The notes: a model not told the origin generated them from the letters alone. Counted from the stretch's first letter, positions 18,074 through 27,859 are shown. The stretch: DNA of 64,000 bases from Maribacter sp. HTCC2170 (GCF_000153165.2 NC_014472.1:1547501-1611500); one strand, 5' to 3'. Program-made: numbers and translations.

Positions 18074-19119
18074 AAAATCATGTTTTCTTTAAGGGGCACG
18101 TCCAAATCTATATCCACTGCGGCCTTTTTGCCAATCAAATCCTTTTTTCTTTTTGGGGCAATTCCTGTGGCTGGCCTTTTAAAAGCCATGTTCCCCATAG
18201 TAATGGTTTCACCTTTCTTAATCGGACTATTAAGTACAATACTCCTTCGCATCCCCTTTGTATTTTGAATCTCTTTTAGGGAAGGCCTTTTTATTGGACT
18301 GCCCAAGGCGGTTTCCGTTTTTCGAATTCCTTCAATCAAAGACCCGAATTCCAAAACATTCAAAGAGGCTTTATGGTCCGGGCCTGGTAAATTCCTGTCA
18401 AGGGTAAAATGCTTTTCAATAACTTTTGCACCTAATGCCACAGCTGCAAAACAAGCATAATTTTCTTCAATATGATCCGAATAACCATAAATCAAATCAA
18501 GAGAATTGCCCATGGAAATCATCGCCCTGATATTAGCATCCTCATTTTGGGAAGGATAATTGGTGGTACATTGCAATATGGCCATCTGATTGTTTCCAGC
18601 TTCTCTAATAGTCATTACTGCCTCATAAACTTCGGCCAATGTAGCCATCCCGGATGACAAAATTATTGGTTTGCCAAATTTGGCAACATGCTCAAGAAAG
18701 GCAAGTTCCACTATTTGTCCAGAAGCTATTTTAAAGGCAGAAACTCCAAGTTTATTAAGAAAATCTGCATCTTCTTCGTTGTAAGGTGTAGAAAGGAAGG
18801 TAATATTCTGCTTGTTGCACTCTTCAATTATTTTTATATAATCATCACCAGACAATTCCAGCTTTTTTAACATTTCAAACTGACTTTCTGCTGGATCAGT
18901 CACCTCTAACTGATAGTTGGCTTTTGGTGCCTTTTTCGTGATAACACTTTCAGCAGTAAATGTTTGAAACTTTACGCAATCCACGCCTATTTCCTTAGCT
19001 TTCCTAACAAGCTCCAACGCCATCTCAAGTTTCCCATTGTGATTCACACCTGCCTCTGCAATTATAAAACAAGGGCTCTCCTTGCTAATTAAAAAATCTT
19101 CTATTTTAATAGATTTCAT
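18064..19119 (-). CDS. neuB: N-acetylneuraminate synthase family protein (nonulosonate synthase)
   Basis: A 351-residue enzyme condensing PEP with a hexosamine to a nine-carbon sugar acid. A TIM barrel with IIAEAGVNHNGKLE (19-32), KFQTFTAES, FLSTPY, and the metal-binding His216 (GYSDH) and His237 (IEKHFT) is followed by a C-terminal antifreeze-like SAF domain (about 290-351). That is the full NeuB architecture. It begins the nonulosonate block and overlaps the GNAT/TIM gene by 10 bp. No UDP-GlcNAc 2-epimerase (NeuC/LegG/PseG) is found in the window, so the precursor must come from elsewhere or from an unrecognised enzyme. PseI and LegI are equally possible names. Confidence 0.9.
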   Translation of the reverse strand: MKSIKIEDFLISKESPCFIIAEAGVNHNGKLEMALELVRKAKEIGVDCVKFQTFTAESVITKKAPKANYQLEVTDPAESQFEMLKKLELSGDDYIKIIEECNKQNITFLSTPYNEEDADFLNKLGVSAFKIASGQIVELAFLEHVAKFGKPIILSSGMATLAEVYEAVMTIREAGNNQMAILQCTTNYPSQNEDANIRAMISMGNSLDLIYGYSDHIEENYACFAAVALGAKVIEKHFTLDRNLPGPDHKASLNVLEFGSLIEGIRKTETALGSPIKRPSLKEIQNTKGMRRSIVLNSPIKKGETITMGNMAFKRPATGIAPKRKKDLIGKKAAVDIDLDVPLKENMILWD

Positions 19120-19222
19120 TATTCTAGTCTTAGAATTTTACAAAATTAACCAAACTGGTAGGAACTATATAGCTCAAGATCTGCTTTACGATATAATCGA
19201 TATGTCTTTATTTGTTAAAACA

Positions 19223-20029
19223 TCAAGACTGGTTTTGAGTATTTTTAATACTTAGGACGCTGTTTTTTGGCCTTTTAACAAAAGTACGATTATTCTTATC
19301 GCGAACAACCTCAACGGTGTTTTGTAAATTATTTTCTTTGATTATATTTTTTGCAAAATCAAACCACGTCATTGGTTCGCAATCCGTAAAATGAACGATG
19401 CCGTAATCCAACACTATTTCATTACCTATAATCTGCATCAAGTAAGCTGCTAAATTATTAGCATTGGTTGGGCAGCCTTTTTGTTCATCGGTAACTCTTA
19501 GAATTTTGTTTGATTTGGCCAATTTCAAAATGGTCGTATAAAAATTTTTACCGAATTCAGAATAAAGCCACGAGGTTCTTATGATATAATATCTCCTCGT
19601 CGTTTGCTGGATCTGTCTTTCCCCGGCTAACTTGGATTTACCGTATTCGTTTATAGGGTTGGGCATATCATCTTTTGTATAGGGAGTACCCTTCTCCCCA
19701 TCAAAAACGTAATCGGTTGAAATATGAAGTAGTACAACTTCTTTTTGCCTACATAGTTCAGAAATGTTTCCAGTGCCTTCTTCATTAATTCTAAAAGCTT
19801 GTTTTGGGTTTTTTTCAGCCTCGTTTACATTAGTGTAAGCTGCACAATTAATACAAAAATCAAAATTGAAAGAATCAAATAATTTAAAAACTGCTGATTT
19901 ATTGGTTATATCCAGCTGGGATGCATCTTTAAAAACAAAAGAAAGTTCTGGATAATCACTCTCGATTTTCCTGAGACACTTTCCTAATTGACCTGAAGCA
20001 CCTGTTACAAGAATTGATTTTTTCTTCAT
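19223..20029 (-). CDS. rfbD: dTDP-4-dehydrorhamnose reductase
   Basis: A 268-residue SDR that performs the final NAD(P)H reduction to dTDP-L-rhamnose. It has ILVTGASGQLGKCLR (5-19), the INCAAYTNVNEAE stretch, STDYVFDGEKGTPY (about 104-117) and YGKSKLAGE with the catalytic Tyr/Lys. It is somewhat shorter than the usual 285-300 residues, mainly at the C-terminus. It overlaps rfbC by 4 bp (translational coupling) and closes the rfbBACD set. A gap of about 100 bp separates it from neuB, the largest gap within this part of the locus. Confidence 0.92.
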   Translation of the reverse strand: MKKKSILVTGASGQLGKCLRKIESDYPELSFVFKDASQLDITNKSAVFKLFDSFNFDFCINCAAYTNVNEAEKNPKQAFRINEEGTGNISELCRQKEVVLLHISTDYVFDGEKGTPYTKDDMPNPINEYGKSKLAGERQIQQTTRRYYIIRTSWLYSEFGKNFYTTILKLAKSNKILRVTDEQKGCPTNANNLAAYLMQIIGNEIVLDYGIVHFTDCEPMTWFDFAKNIIKENNLQNTVEVVRDKNNRTFVKRPKNSVLSIKNTQNQS

Positions 20030-20565
20030 ATGGTTTTAAAGGGGGTTAATTGTAAATCTTTTTCCGATAAAATAAACCTATTCCCAGGGTATTCCCAGTC
20101 TATTGCAAGGTCAGGGTCATTATAAAAGATACCTCCTTCAGCCGCCTGATTATAATAGGCATCACACTTATATGAAAAAATAGTATCATCAGCCAGACTT
20201 AAAAATCCATGTGCCATACCTTTTGGTATAAAAAGCAGTTTTCTGTCTATCGAATCCAGTTCTATTTTAAAATGTTGGCCATAAGTCGCACTATCTTTTC
20301 TAAGGTCGACCACAACATCCAAAACCCTACCCCTTACCACATTAATGAGTTTTGCTTGGCTATAATCATTGATTTGAAAATGCAACCCCCTCAAAACCCA
20401 TTTTTTAGAAATAGAAATATTATCCTGAACAAAATCAATTTTGAAACCTAGGGCGTTTTCTAGATTTTGTTTTTTAAAGGACTCGATAAAAGAGCCCCTT
20501 TCGTCTTCAAAAACATTTGGCTCCAGCAATAGGCAATCTTTGATTTTTGTTGGTGTTATTTTCAA
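20026..20565 (-). CDS. rfbC: dTDP-4-dehydrorhamnose 3,5-epimerase
   Basis: A 179-residue cupin that epimerises C3 and C5 of dTDP-4-keto-6-deoxyglucose. Typical sequences are FEDERGSFIESF near the start, VLRGLHFQ with the catalytic His, VVRGRVLDVVVDLR and IPKGMAHGFLSL. Length is as expected. It overlaps rfbD by 4 bp and follows rfbA after a 72 bp gap. Confidence 0.94.
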   Translation of the reverse strand: MKITPTKIKDCLLLEPNVFEDERGSFIESFKKQNLENALGFKIDFVQDNISISKKWVLRGLHFQINDYSQAKLINVVRGRVLDVVVDLRKDSATYGQHFKIELDSIDRKLLFIPKGMAHGFLSLADDTIFSYKCDAYYNQAAEGGIFYNDPDLAIDWEYPGNRFILSEKDLQLTPFKTI

Positions 20566-20637
20566 TTTTCAATAGTTATTATATGATGATTTTCTAAAAT
20601 GGAAAAGACAATTTGTCAATATAATTCAATTCTGATT

Positions 20638-21495
20638 TTATTCTATATCGAGAAGATACGAACCATAACCGCTTTTAACTAAGGGCTCGGCCAAATCTGC
20701 CAATTGTTTTTCGGAGATATATCCCATTCTATAAGCAACTTCCTCAATAGCCCCTATCTTTAAGCCCTGTCTACTTTCTATGACCTCAACAAATTGAGAA
20801 GCTTGCAAAAGAGAATCAAATGTTCCCGTATCTAGCCATGCGGTTCCCCTATCCAACACGCTCACTTTTAGTTTACCTTGTTCCAAGTATACCTTGTTAA
20901 TATCCGTAATTTCCAATTCTCCCCTCTTACTGGGTTTAATGCCCTTCGCAATTGAGATTACATGATTGTCATAAAAATATATTCCGGGCACAGCATAGTT
21001 GGATTTTGGCTGCTTAGGCTTTTCTTCTATAGATAAGGCATTGCCCGCCTTATCAAAATTCACCACTCCATATCGTTTTGGATCTTTTACGTGGTATCCG
21101 AAAATTATTCCTCCATCAGGGTCAATGCTCTCCGTTAATAACTTAGCCAAACCAGATCCATAGAAAATATTATCTCCTAAAACCAAAGCTACTTTGCTAC
21201 TGCCAATGAATTCTTCTGCTATAATAAATGCTTCTGCGAGGCCATTTGGTTCCTCTTGCGTTGCATACTCAAAAATACAACCCAATTGTGACCCGTCTCC
21301 CAAGAGCTCTTGAAACAACAGTTTGTCTTTGGGTGTGGTGATAATCATAATTTCCCTTATACCGGCCCACATCAGAGTAGCCAAAGGATAATAAATCATT
21401 GGCTTATCAAAAACTGGCATAAGCTGTTTACTCACAACCAAAGTCAAAGGATGTAACCGTGTACCAGTGCCTGCAGCAAGAATTATTCCCTTCAT
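20638..21495 (-). CDS. rfbA: Glucose-1-phosphate thymidylyltransferase
   Basis: A 285-residue nucleotidyltransferase making dTDP-glucose. It starts with [18 protein letters not shown], the signature loop, and has [35 protein letters not shown]-like ([11 protein letters not shown]) and the C-terminal GYGSYLL. The ATG at 21495 is preferred over one nine codons upstream because the enzyme begins at this strand and the upstream start would lie inside rfbB. The stop of rfbB is 1 bp before this start. First committed step of dTDP-rhamnose synthesis. Confidence 0.95.
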   Translation of the reverse strand: MKGIILAAGTGTRLHPLTLVVSKQLMPVFDKPMIYYPLATLMWAGIREIMIITTPKDKLLFQELLGDGSQLGCIFEYATQEEPNGLAEAFIIAEEFIGSSKVALVLGDNIFYGSGLAKLLTESIDPDGGIIFGYHVKDPKRYGVVNFDKAGNALSIEEKPKQPKSNYAVPGIYFYDNHVISIAKGIKPSKRGELEITDINKVYLEQGKLKVSVLDRGTAWLDTGTFDSLLQASQFVEVIESRQGLKIGAIEEVAYRMGYISEKQLADLAEPLVKSGYGSYLLDIE

Positions 21496-21496
21496 A

Positions 21497-22534
21497 TTAT
21501 TTTCCAAGATATTTTTGCGCATACCATTTTATCGTTTTTCGAATTCCAGATTCAAAATTTTCCTTTGGCTCCCAATTTAATTCTTCTGATATTTTTGAAA
21601 AATCAATTGCATATCTATAATCATGGCCTAAACGATTCTCTACAAAAGTTATTTGATCTTGATATTTACCGTTTTTTTTAGGCTCAAGTTCATCCAAAAT
21701 ATCGCATATCTTGATAGCAATGTACAGATTATTATACTCACAATTGCCACCAATTACATAAGTTTCACCTGTTCTACCTTTATTGAAAACAGTATTTAGT
21801 GCTTCACAATGATCTATCACGTAAAGCCAGTCTCTAACATTTTTACCATCACCGTAAATTGGTATTGGTTCATCGTTTAAGGCCTTTCGAATTACAGTTG
21901 GTATTAATTTTTCATCATGCTGATTAGGACCATAATTATTAGAACAGTTTGTGGTAACAATATTCAGTCCATACGTATGGTTGTAACTTCTTACGAGAAA
22001 ATCAGATGCGGCCTTTGAAGCACTATATGGACTGTTGGGGGCATATTTAGATTCTTCGGTAAACACCCCTTCAGCACCTAAACTACCATATACCTCATCA
22101 GTTGAAATATGATGAAATCGCGAATTTTCGAATCCTCCTTTTGGAACATTGGGCTCTTCCAACCAAAATTCTTTTGCCACTTCCAACAAAACTGAAGTCC
22201 CTTCTATATTGGTCTTAATAAAACTATTCGGATCCTTGATGGAGTTGTCTACATGCGATTCTGCGGCAAAATGTATGAGCCCTTTTATGCTCTTTTCCTT
22301 AAAAATGGTTTTCACCAAATGATAATCACAAATATCCCCTTCAACAAAGCTGTATCTATCGTTATTTCCTATTTCACCAAGGTTTTCAAGATTTCCCGCA
22401 TAAGTTAGCTTATCCAAATTCACCACTTTGGTTTTGCTGTTTTTTGCCAGAAAATACTTTATGAAGTTGCTGCCGATAAAACCTGCTCCACCAGTTATCA
22501 GTACTGTTTTACCTAAGCTATTGTCCAATTTCAT
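21497..22534 (-). CDS. rfbB: dTDP-glucose 4,6-dehydratase
   Basis: A 345-residue extended SDR. It has [18 protein letters not shown] (11-28), [24 protein letters not shown] with the catalytic Asp/Glu pair after Thr, and [13 protein letters not shown] with Tyr/Lys. These distinguish RfbB from UXS and GMD. It converts dTDP-glucose to the 4-keto-6-deoxy sugar, shared by rhamnose and other dTDP-sugar routes. Its start overlaps the Wzz-like gene by 4 bp. Confidence 0.95.
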   Translation of the reverse strand: MKLDNSLGKTVLITGGAGFIGSNFIKYFLAKNSKTKVVNLDKLTYAGNLENLGEIGNNDRYSFVEGDICDYHLVKTIFKEKSIKGLIHFAAESHVDNSIKDPNSFIKTNIEGTSVLLEVAKEFWLEEPNVPKGGFENSRFHHISTDEVYGSLGAEGVFTEESKYAPNSPYSASKAASDFLVRSYNHTYGLNIVTTNCSNNYGPNQHDEKLIPTVIRKALNDEPIPIYGDGKNVRDWLYVIDHCEALNTVFNKGRTGETYVIGGNCEYNNLYIAIKICDILDELEPKKNGKYQDQITFVENRLGHDYRYAIDFSKISEELNWEPKENFESGIRKTIKWYAQKYLGK

Positions 22535-23523
22535 TGTTGCAGTTCAAAAGCTTTCTTGTTTAAATACTTAAGAAACAAAAAGAGAAAATAAATTGAGAGC
22601 ATAATGGAGGGTATAAGTACAATGTTCTTTCCAAAAAAGGACTTCTGTACTTGGTGCGTTTTACCAAAATTAATAATACTGATTGCCTGTTTTTTAGTTT
22701 GCAACTCCAGTTTCTTATTCTCTGTATCTCTTATTAGCTCGTTTTTTAGTTTCAACAAGCCAGTTATATCCATTTTTTCCTCATTATCCAATACTATCCT
22801 TCCCTCAGCGTTATTATTCCCAGCCCCTATTGTCTTAGAATAGTTCAAAATCAAATGGTCTATTTGATTAACAAGACTTTCATTCTTTTTGATTCTATTC
22901 TTTGCATTTTCAATATTTACACTTACCAACTCATTAAAATAACTGTTAGAATTAACATAGTTTATAAGTTTTTTAGAAAATTTCTCCCCTTTTTCAGCAT
23001 TTAAGTATGAAAAGGTAATCCTGTGGTTAAGTGAACTTTTGTTCAGTATTTCTGAGCGAACGACATCAGATACCACCTCACTACCTTGAAATTTCTCCAA
23101 GAGCTCTAAATATTTCAAATCCGTCTCTATATTGGTCTGATTTTCTACTGGTGTTATCGATATTTCAAATCCTTTTAGGTCATCAACATCGATATCCAAA
23201 GCTGAAAAAAACACAACGTCCCGAGCTTTAATATTTGATTGTATTTCGCCGATTACATCATATAAATATTCTTTGCTCTCCAAATTTGGCTTAACTATAA
23301 CCTGGGTCCTCAACTTTTTGCTAATAATCTGATTTAGACCATACCCTACAGCAAGACCAACTACAACCAATATGAACATAACCAATGCTCTTTTCTTAAA
23401 ATATGAAAACACCCTTAAGAATGCATGAAAAACGTTCCTAAAGCCATTTCCTAGAAGAGCAAATAATTGCCCAAGGTCTATTTCATCATTTGAAGTTGAA
23501 TTTGAAGAATTATTTTCTGCCAT
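22531..23523 (-). CDS. Wzz-like chain-length determinant protein
   Basis: A 330-residue inner-membrane protein with the two-helix topology of polysaccharide co-polymerases. A short cytoplasmic N-terminus and a first span (about 46-65) are followed by a periplasmic helical domain of about 230 residues rich in Lys/Glu/Asn, then a second span near 299-319 with a short tail. No Wzc-type kinase domain is present. It likely sets the length of the polymer made by the Wzy-type protein encoded in the same locus. Sequence conservation in this family is low, so the call rests on topology and context. Confidence 0.75.
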   Translation of the reverse strand: MAENNSSNSTSNDEIDLGQLFALLGNGFRNVFHAFLRVFSYFKKRALVMFILVVVGLAVGYGLNQIISKKLRTQVIVKPNLESKEYLYDVIGEIQSNIKARDVVFFSALDIDVDDLKGFEISITPVENQTNIETDLKYLELLEKFQGSEVVSDVVRSEILNKSSLNHRITFSYLNAEKGEKFSKKLINYVNSNSYFNELVSVNIENAKNRIKKNESLVNQIDHLILNYSKTIGAGNNNAEGRIVLDNEEKMDITGLLKLKNELIRDTENKKLELQTKKQAISIINFGKTHQVQKSFFGKNIVLIPSIMLSIYFLFLFLKYLNKKAFELQQ

Positions 23524-23529
23524 TATAAC

Positions 23530-25215
23530 CTATGAGTTAAATATTTGTTCTAAAATTCTGTCAGTTATTAAATAGGTGGGTTTAACGCCTGTTGTTCCCA
23601 AACCTCCCGATGCCAATGTACTTCCCGTTTCCAAAGGATTATCAGAAGCATAATAGGCATATCTGACCTTTACATCCTCTCTAATACTCCTGCGAATCTT
23701 TGAAGCCGATTGTATTGCTTTCTGATAATGCACACCTTCCATCTCTAATCCTATGACATTCCAGGTAGACTTATGGAAAAACTTCAGAATATCTCTGTTT
23801 TGCAGAGATGTGCCTAAAACTGTAACCATTGCACCTTCAAATACTTCCAATCCATGTCCCTGAAAATCCTTGGCACATAATTCATTCTTGAATGGATAAT
23901 TATCTGATGTACCTTCAAAAATATGCGCTGATGGAATCATTAAATCTCCTTTGCCACCTTCTAAGATTCCTGCTTTCCCCATTATTGAAATTGAAGCTAC
24001 ATCCAAAAATATATCCCCTTTCATTGCACTTTTGTAGGGCTTTAAAAGCTCGTCTATGGTTTCATATGCTTGCTCTCCAAAGGCATAGTCCATAACAAAT
24101 ATAACAGGTTTTTGATTATTTGGAATGTCCTCGCCCAAATCATAACAACAAGCATCTTTTCCTAGTTTGGCCAAGTCAAAAACCTGAACATCTATGTTGG
24201 TTCCAGAGATGTCGTCAATGGCTATCATCCCATTCTTAGTAGCAATTTGAGTTACCTTTTTCTGCAGTTCTTTGTTTTTTGGTGAACTTAATGCCTCGTA
24301 AATTTCCAACGAGCCATTCTTAGGATACTCTTTACTAAGTGCCTTTCTTGCAAACAAAGAATTCATGACACTGTGCATATTTGCACTAATGATGTGTATT
24401 GGTCTTGAGAGTAGTTCATTTTTTGCCAAAACCTCTTTTATCGTGTTTGCCCAAACCTCACCATGGATATGATGGCCAAGTCGCTCTCGTAAAAGTGAAG
24501 TGAAAGTTATAGCACGCTTATCTCCTGTCACCTCCTCTTCAATCGCCAGTTTGCCCATCCAATAAATGATATGTAAGAATTTTTCAGGATTCTTTTTGGT
24601 TGCAAACTTTTTGTAATACTCCAATATTTCATCAAAAGACCTACCTAAGATATTTGCAGTATGTATCAAAGCGACCTCACGCTCTGACTGGGTCAACTTT
24701 TGTTTTTTTACCACTGTTTCCAGTTTGTCCCAATCTCGAATGGTTTTATCGGAATCCTCTATCAATACCCTCTTAGATATTTTGTAAGATTCTATGAACA
24801 AAAAAGTTAGGTGGGTAAGAATGTCATAAATATCGGATCTTCCCCTAGTGATCTCAATATTCATTTGCTCATCATCGATACGATAACAATTTCTTCTTCT
24901 CTTAGGTGGTATAATTGCATCAAAATGTGCTTTGCCATAACCTTCGTCTGAAGTGAGGTTTATAAACCTGCATTGTTCAATGCCTTCTGGTAGACGTTCC
25001 AAAACATATACAAGTCCACTTAACTCAGCCTTTTCCTCGGCTATTGAGCCATAAATTTCTGGGCGTAATTGCAAAAGTGCATTTCTTAGTGTTTCGCCTG
25101 AAACACCCATGGGCTTATAGAACCCCCGATTAAATAAATGTCGCATTGTAATGTACAAACGTTCTATTGCATTTGTAGATTCTTGTGCTCTTGTCGTATT
25201 AGTTCTTGGATTCAT
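23530..25215 (-). CDS. DUF6909-like protein with nucleoside-phosphorylase-like C-terminus
   Basis: A 561-residue soluble protein that I recall as the Bacteroidota family DUF6909. The N-terminal half is helical with an Arg-rich stretch (PPKRRRNCYR, 103-112). The C-terminal half resembles purine nucleoside phosphorylases: GKAGILEGGKGDLMIPSAH (413-431), GLEMEGVHYQKAI (489-501; compare the VEMEG motif that binds ribose) and a conserved Ser-Asp in YYASDNPLE (521-529). Substrate and reaction are unknown. It lies 6 bp from the Wzz-like gene at the head of the polysaccharide locus, but may be only a chance neighbour. Confidence 0.65.
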   Translation of the reverse strand: MNPRTNTTRAQESTNAIERLYITMRHLFNRGFYKPMGVSGETLRNALLQLRPEIYGSIAEEKAELSGLVYVLERLPEGIEQCRFINLTSDEGYGKAHFDAIIPPKRRRNCYRIDDEQMNIEITRGRSDIYDILTHLTFLFIESYKISKRVLIEDSDKTIRDWDKLETVVKKQKLTQSEREVALIHTANILGRSFDEILEYYKKFATKKNPEKFLHIIYWMGKLAIEEEVTGDKRAITFTSLLRERLGHHIHGEVWANTIKEVLAKNELLSRPIHIISANMHSVMNSLFARKALSKEYPKNGSLEIYEALSSPKNKELQKKVTQIATKNGMIAIDDISGTNIDVQVFDLAKLGKDACCYDLGEDIPNNQKPVIFVMDYAFGEQAYETIDELLKPYKSAMKGDIFLDVASISIMGKAGILEGGKGDLMIPSAHIFEGTSDNYPFKNELCAKDFQGHGLEVFEGAMVTVLGTSLQNRDILKFFHKSTWNVIGLEMEGVHYQKAIQSASKIRRSIREDVKVRYAYYASDNPLETGSTLASGGLGTTGVKPTYLITDRILEQIFNS

Positions 25216-25286
25216 AGAGAAAGTTCATGCAAAATTACAATTAAAATTGATGATTCATAACTGGTACTTTAGCCAAAGACCAAATA

Positions 25287-26789
25287 TCAACTCTCTTGGG
25301 CAAACGTGGATAAGACATTAGCGACCTTGCGATTATTGGATAGTCGTTGTACTTTATTCTGACCTCCTAACTTACCTATTGACTTCATATATTCCTGAAA
25401 CCCTCCAACTTTTATAGGCAGAACTTTCAGGGTCTGAAGAATTTTACCCTCAATCAAATCAAAATAATAACTATTCTGTTGTTGTAGTGACGCATCTAAA
25501 ATTTGAATGAATTTATCCATGTCAGTTGGTTGATTCTCAAACTCAACCAACCATTCATGATAAGGAAGTTCATCTTCTTTAGGTGTTATTTGAGGTGCCA
25601 CTGTAAACTCATTGATTCTGGCATCTGTAGCTTCAACCGCCCTTTGCATTGCCTCTTCAACCTCTTTGGCAATTACATGTTCCCCAAATGCCGAAATGAA
25701 ATGCTTAATTCTTCCTGAAACGACTATTTTATAAGGCTTCAATGAAATAAACTGAACGGTATCTCCAAGATTATATGCCCATAAACCTGCGTTGGTAGAA
25801 ATAATCATCACATAATTGACCCCTATTTTAACATCTTTGAGTGTAAGGCGTTTTCTGTTTTCATTATGAAAATCTTCTGCTTTTACAAATTCATAAAAAA
25901 TCCCGGAATTTAAAAGCAGTAGCATTCCCTTTTCTTTTTGAGAATCTTGATATGCAAAAAAACCTTCACTGGCTGGGAATAATTCAATACTATCTACTTT
26001 TTTGCCTATGAGGTTTTCAAATTTAGCTCGATAAGGTTCATAGTTGACCCCGCCATAAATGAATAGTTGAAAGTTCTTGAATAATTCACCAATCTTTTTA
26101 TCGCCTTTGGTGCTTAATTTTTCGAAATACATTTGCACCCATGAAGGAATTCCTGCTATTACAGTCATATCTTCATTGATGGTTTCATTTACAATTGCAT
26201 CTACCTTGGTTTCCCAATCTTCAATGCAATTGGTCTCCCAACTTGGTAGCCTGTTTTTTTGTAGATAATTGGGAACATAATGTGCTGATATGCCCGAAAG
26301 CCTACCAAGTTTAACGCCATTTTTTTCCTCAAGTTCAGGGCTCCCTTGTAAAAATATCATTTTGCCATCAACGAAATCAACATTTCCTGTTTCATCAATG
26401 TAATTTAGAATGGCATTACGTGAAGCTTCAACCTGATGTTTGATAGATACTTTTGTTATCGGAATGTACTTGGCACCTGAAGTCGTCCCTGAAGTTTTTG
26501 CAAAATATATCGGTTTTCCGGGCCATAGGATGTTTGAATTCCCATCAACTACCTTGGCAACATAGTCCTTAAGCTCCTCATAATCCCTTATGGGGACTCT
26601 TTTCACAAAATTATCATGATTATGTATTTCAGCAAAATCATGGTCTCTACCAAATAGGGTTTTGCCACCTGCCTTTATCAAAGACCTAAATACTTTGTCC
26701 TGCGTTTCAATTGGACGATTAGCCCATTTTGAAGTTTTTTGGGTTATTCGTTTGGCAAAAATTCTCGCGGCAGCCGATTTTAATGACAT
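25287..26789 (-). CDS. GH3 auxin-responsive promoter family protein (acyl-adenylate-forming)
   Basis: A 500-residue protein of the GH3 branch of the ANL adenylating superfamily. The phosphate-binding loop FAKTSGTTSGAKYIPIT (about 105-121) and a later YGGVNYEPY and FPASEGFFAY stretch match the family. Plant relatives conjugate amino acids to acyl hormones. The bacterial members are widespread in Bacteroidota with no agreed substrate. The M23 peptidase gene starts upstream with a gap of only 1 bp, so the two are transcribed together. Confidence 0.85.
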   Translation of the reverse strand: MSLKSAAARIFAKRITQKTSKWANRPIETQDKVFRSLIKAGGKTLFGRDHDFAEIHNHDNFVKRVPIRDYEELKDYVAKVVDGNSNILWPGKPIYFAKTSGTTSGAKYIPITKVSIKHQVEASRNAILNYIDETGNVDFVDGKMIFLQGSPELEEKNGVKLGRLSGISAHYVPNYLQKNRLPSWETNCIEDWETKVDAIVNETINEDMTVIAGIPSWVQMYFEKLSTKGDKKIGELFKNFQLFIYGGVNYEPYRAKFENLIGKKVDSIELFPASEGFFAYQDSQKEKGMLLLLNSGIFYEFVKAEDFHNENRKRLTLKDVKIGVNYVMIISTNAGLWAYNLGDTVQFISLKPYKIVVSGRIKHFISAFGEHVIAKEVEEAMQRAVEATDARINEFTVAPQITPKEDELPYHEWLVEFENQPTDMDKFIQILDASLQQQNSYYFDLIEGKILQTLKVLPIKVGGFQEYMKSIGKLGGQNKVQRLSNNRKVANVLSTFAQES

Positions 26790-26790
26790 A

Positions 26791-27660
26791 TTATTTAAAA
26801 TCTATGAAATCCAAGGGGTTAACAGGGTTGCCATTGTCCCATAATTCAAAATGCAAATGAGGGCCTGTGGTAAATTCACCGGTATTGCCCACTGAAGCAA
26901 TGACTTCTCCGGCACGAACAATATCACCCTGTGATTTGCTCAGAGAACCATTGTGTTTATAAACACTCAATAGACCATCTTTATGTTCAAGTATAATCAC
27001 ATATCCCGTTTCAGTCGTCCATTCAGCAAAAATTACTATACCGTTGGCCACAGCTTTTACAGGGGTGTCTTTGGGGGCAACAACATCTACAGCAAAATGC
27101 TTAATATCTCTATTGTATTTTTCAGACAATGTTCCGTTTAAGGGCGGAAAAAGCACTAAGTTGGACTTATCACTGTTTCTTTCAAACAAATTATATTTAT
27201 CCTCTAAAGCAACTTCTGCTCTCAGTAGCGAATCCTCTTTTATAGGATCTAAATCAACACTTGATGGATCCAATTTAAATTGCTCGAATAAAGAATCTCT
27301 ATTTATCTCATTATTCTCAATATCACCCCGGAGCACCATTCTAATATTATTCAAATACCTATTGGTATAATATAATGTGTTTACTAAAGAGTCTGTTTTA
27401 TAGGTGAGTTCGGTCGCCTGTCTTTTCAGTTTGGTAGAAGAATAGCCAGGTATGTACTCACGTAGAGGTGTAAACGCTATGAGTAATATGGTAAGGCCGA
27501 TTAGACCAATTATACAAAGTGATCCTGTTACGAATACATTTAAACGACTTAGTTTAAAGCTTATTTTTTCTTCAAAAGTACTTTCATTAAGGATTACCAG
27601 GCGATACTTGTGCAGCAGCTTTCTTTTGATATCCTTTCTTTTCTTTACTTTTTTAGCCAT
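26791..27660 (-). CDS. M23 family metallopeptidase (LytM domain), membrane-anchored
   Basis: A 289-residue peptidoglycan endopeptidase-type protein. A basic cytoplasmic start (KKVKKRKDIKRK) is followed by one membrane span (about 43-65), a coiled stalk, and a C-terminal LytM domain with HFAVDVVAP and GPHLHFELW (the zinc site His/Asp and HxH). The residues needed for zinc are present, so it may be active rather than a regulatory degenerate member. ATG at 27660 is chosen over a TTG three codons upstream. TATCTTTG on the coding strand (27667-27674) is a candidate -7 element unusually near the start. Confidence 0.88.
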   Translation of the reverse strand: MAKKVKKRKDIKRKLLHKYRLVILNESTFEEKISFKLSRLNVFVTGSLCIIGLIGLTILLIAFTPLREYIPGYSSTKLKRQATELTYKTDSLVNTLYYTNRYLNNIRMVLRGDIENNEINRDSLFEQFKLDPSSVDLDPIKEDSLLRAEVALEDKYNLFERNSDKSNLVLFPPLNGTLSEKYNRDIKHFAVDVVAPKDTPVKAVANGIVIFAEWTTETGYVIILEHKDGLLSVYKHNGSLSKSQGDIVRAGEVIASVGNTGEFTTGPHLHFELWDNGNPVNPLDFIDFK

Positions 27661-27666
27661 CGTACG

Positions 27667-27674
27667 CAAAGATA
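27667..27674 (-). promoter_or_regulatory. Candidate -7 element (TATCTTTG) for the M23 peptidase gene
   Basis: It matches TAnnTTTG and ends 6 bp before the ATG, which would give a leaderless or nearly leaderless transcript. No TTG is seen at the -33 distance. Confidence 0.4.
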
Positions 27675-27830
27675 AACTTAGAATTGAAATTAATGAGGTT
27701 CTTCACTTTTTTATAACAGATGCATTTCGCTTCGTCAACTCTTTTATGTACGTATTTTTTTAAAATTCAGTTTATGCAATTAAAAAATACCTCTTACGTT
27801 AATATTAACAGCAAACTAATAAGTTTTTAG

Positions 27831-27838
27831 TACATTTG
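27831..27838 (+). promoter_or_regulatory. Candidate -7 element (TACATTTG) for tatA
   Basis: A TAnnTTTG match 21 bp before the tatA start codon. No clear -33 partner. Confidence 0.4.
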
Positions 27839-27859
27839 CTTTGCATTAAATTACAAATT

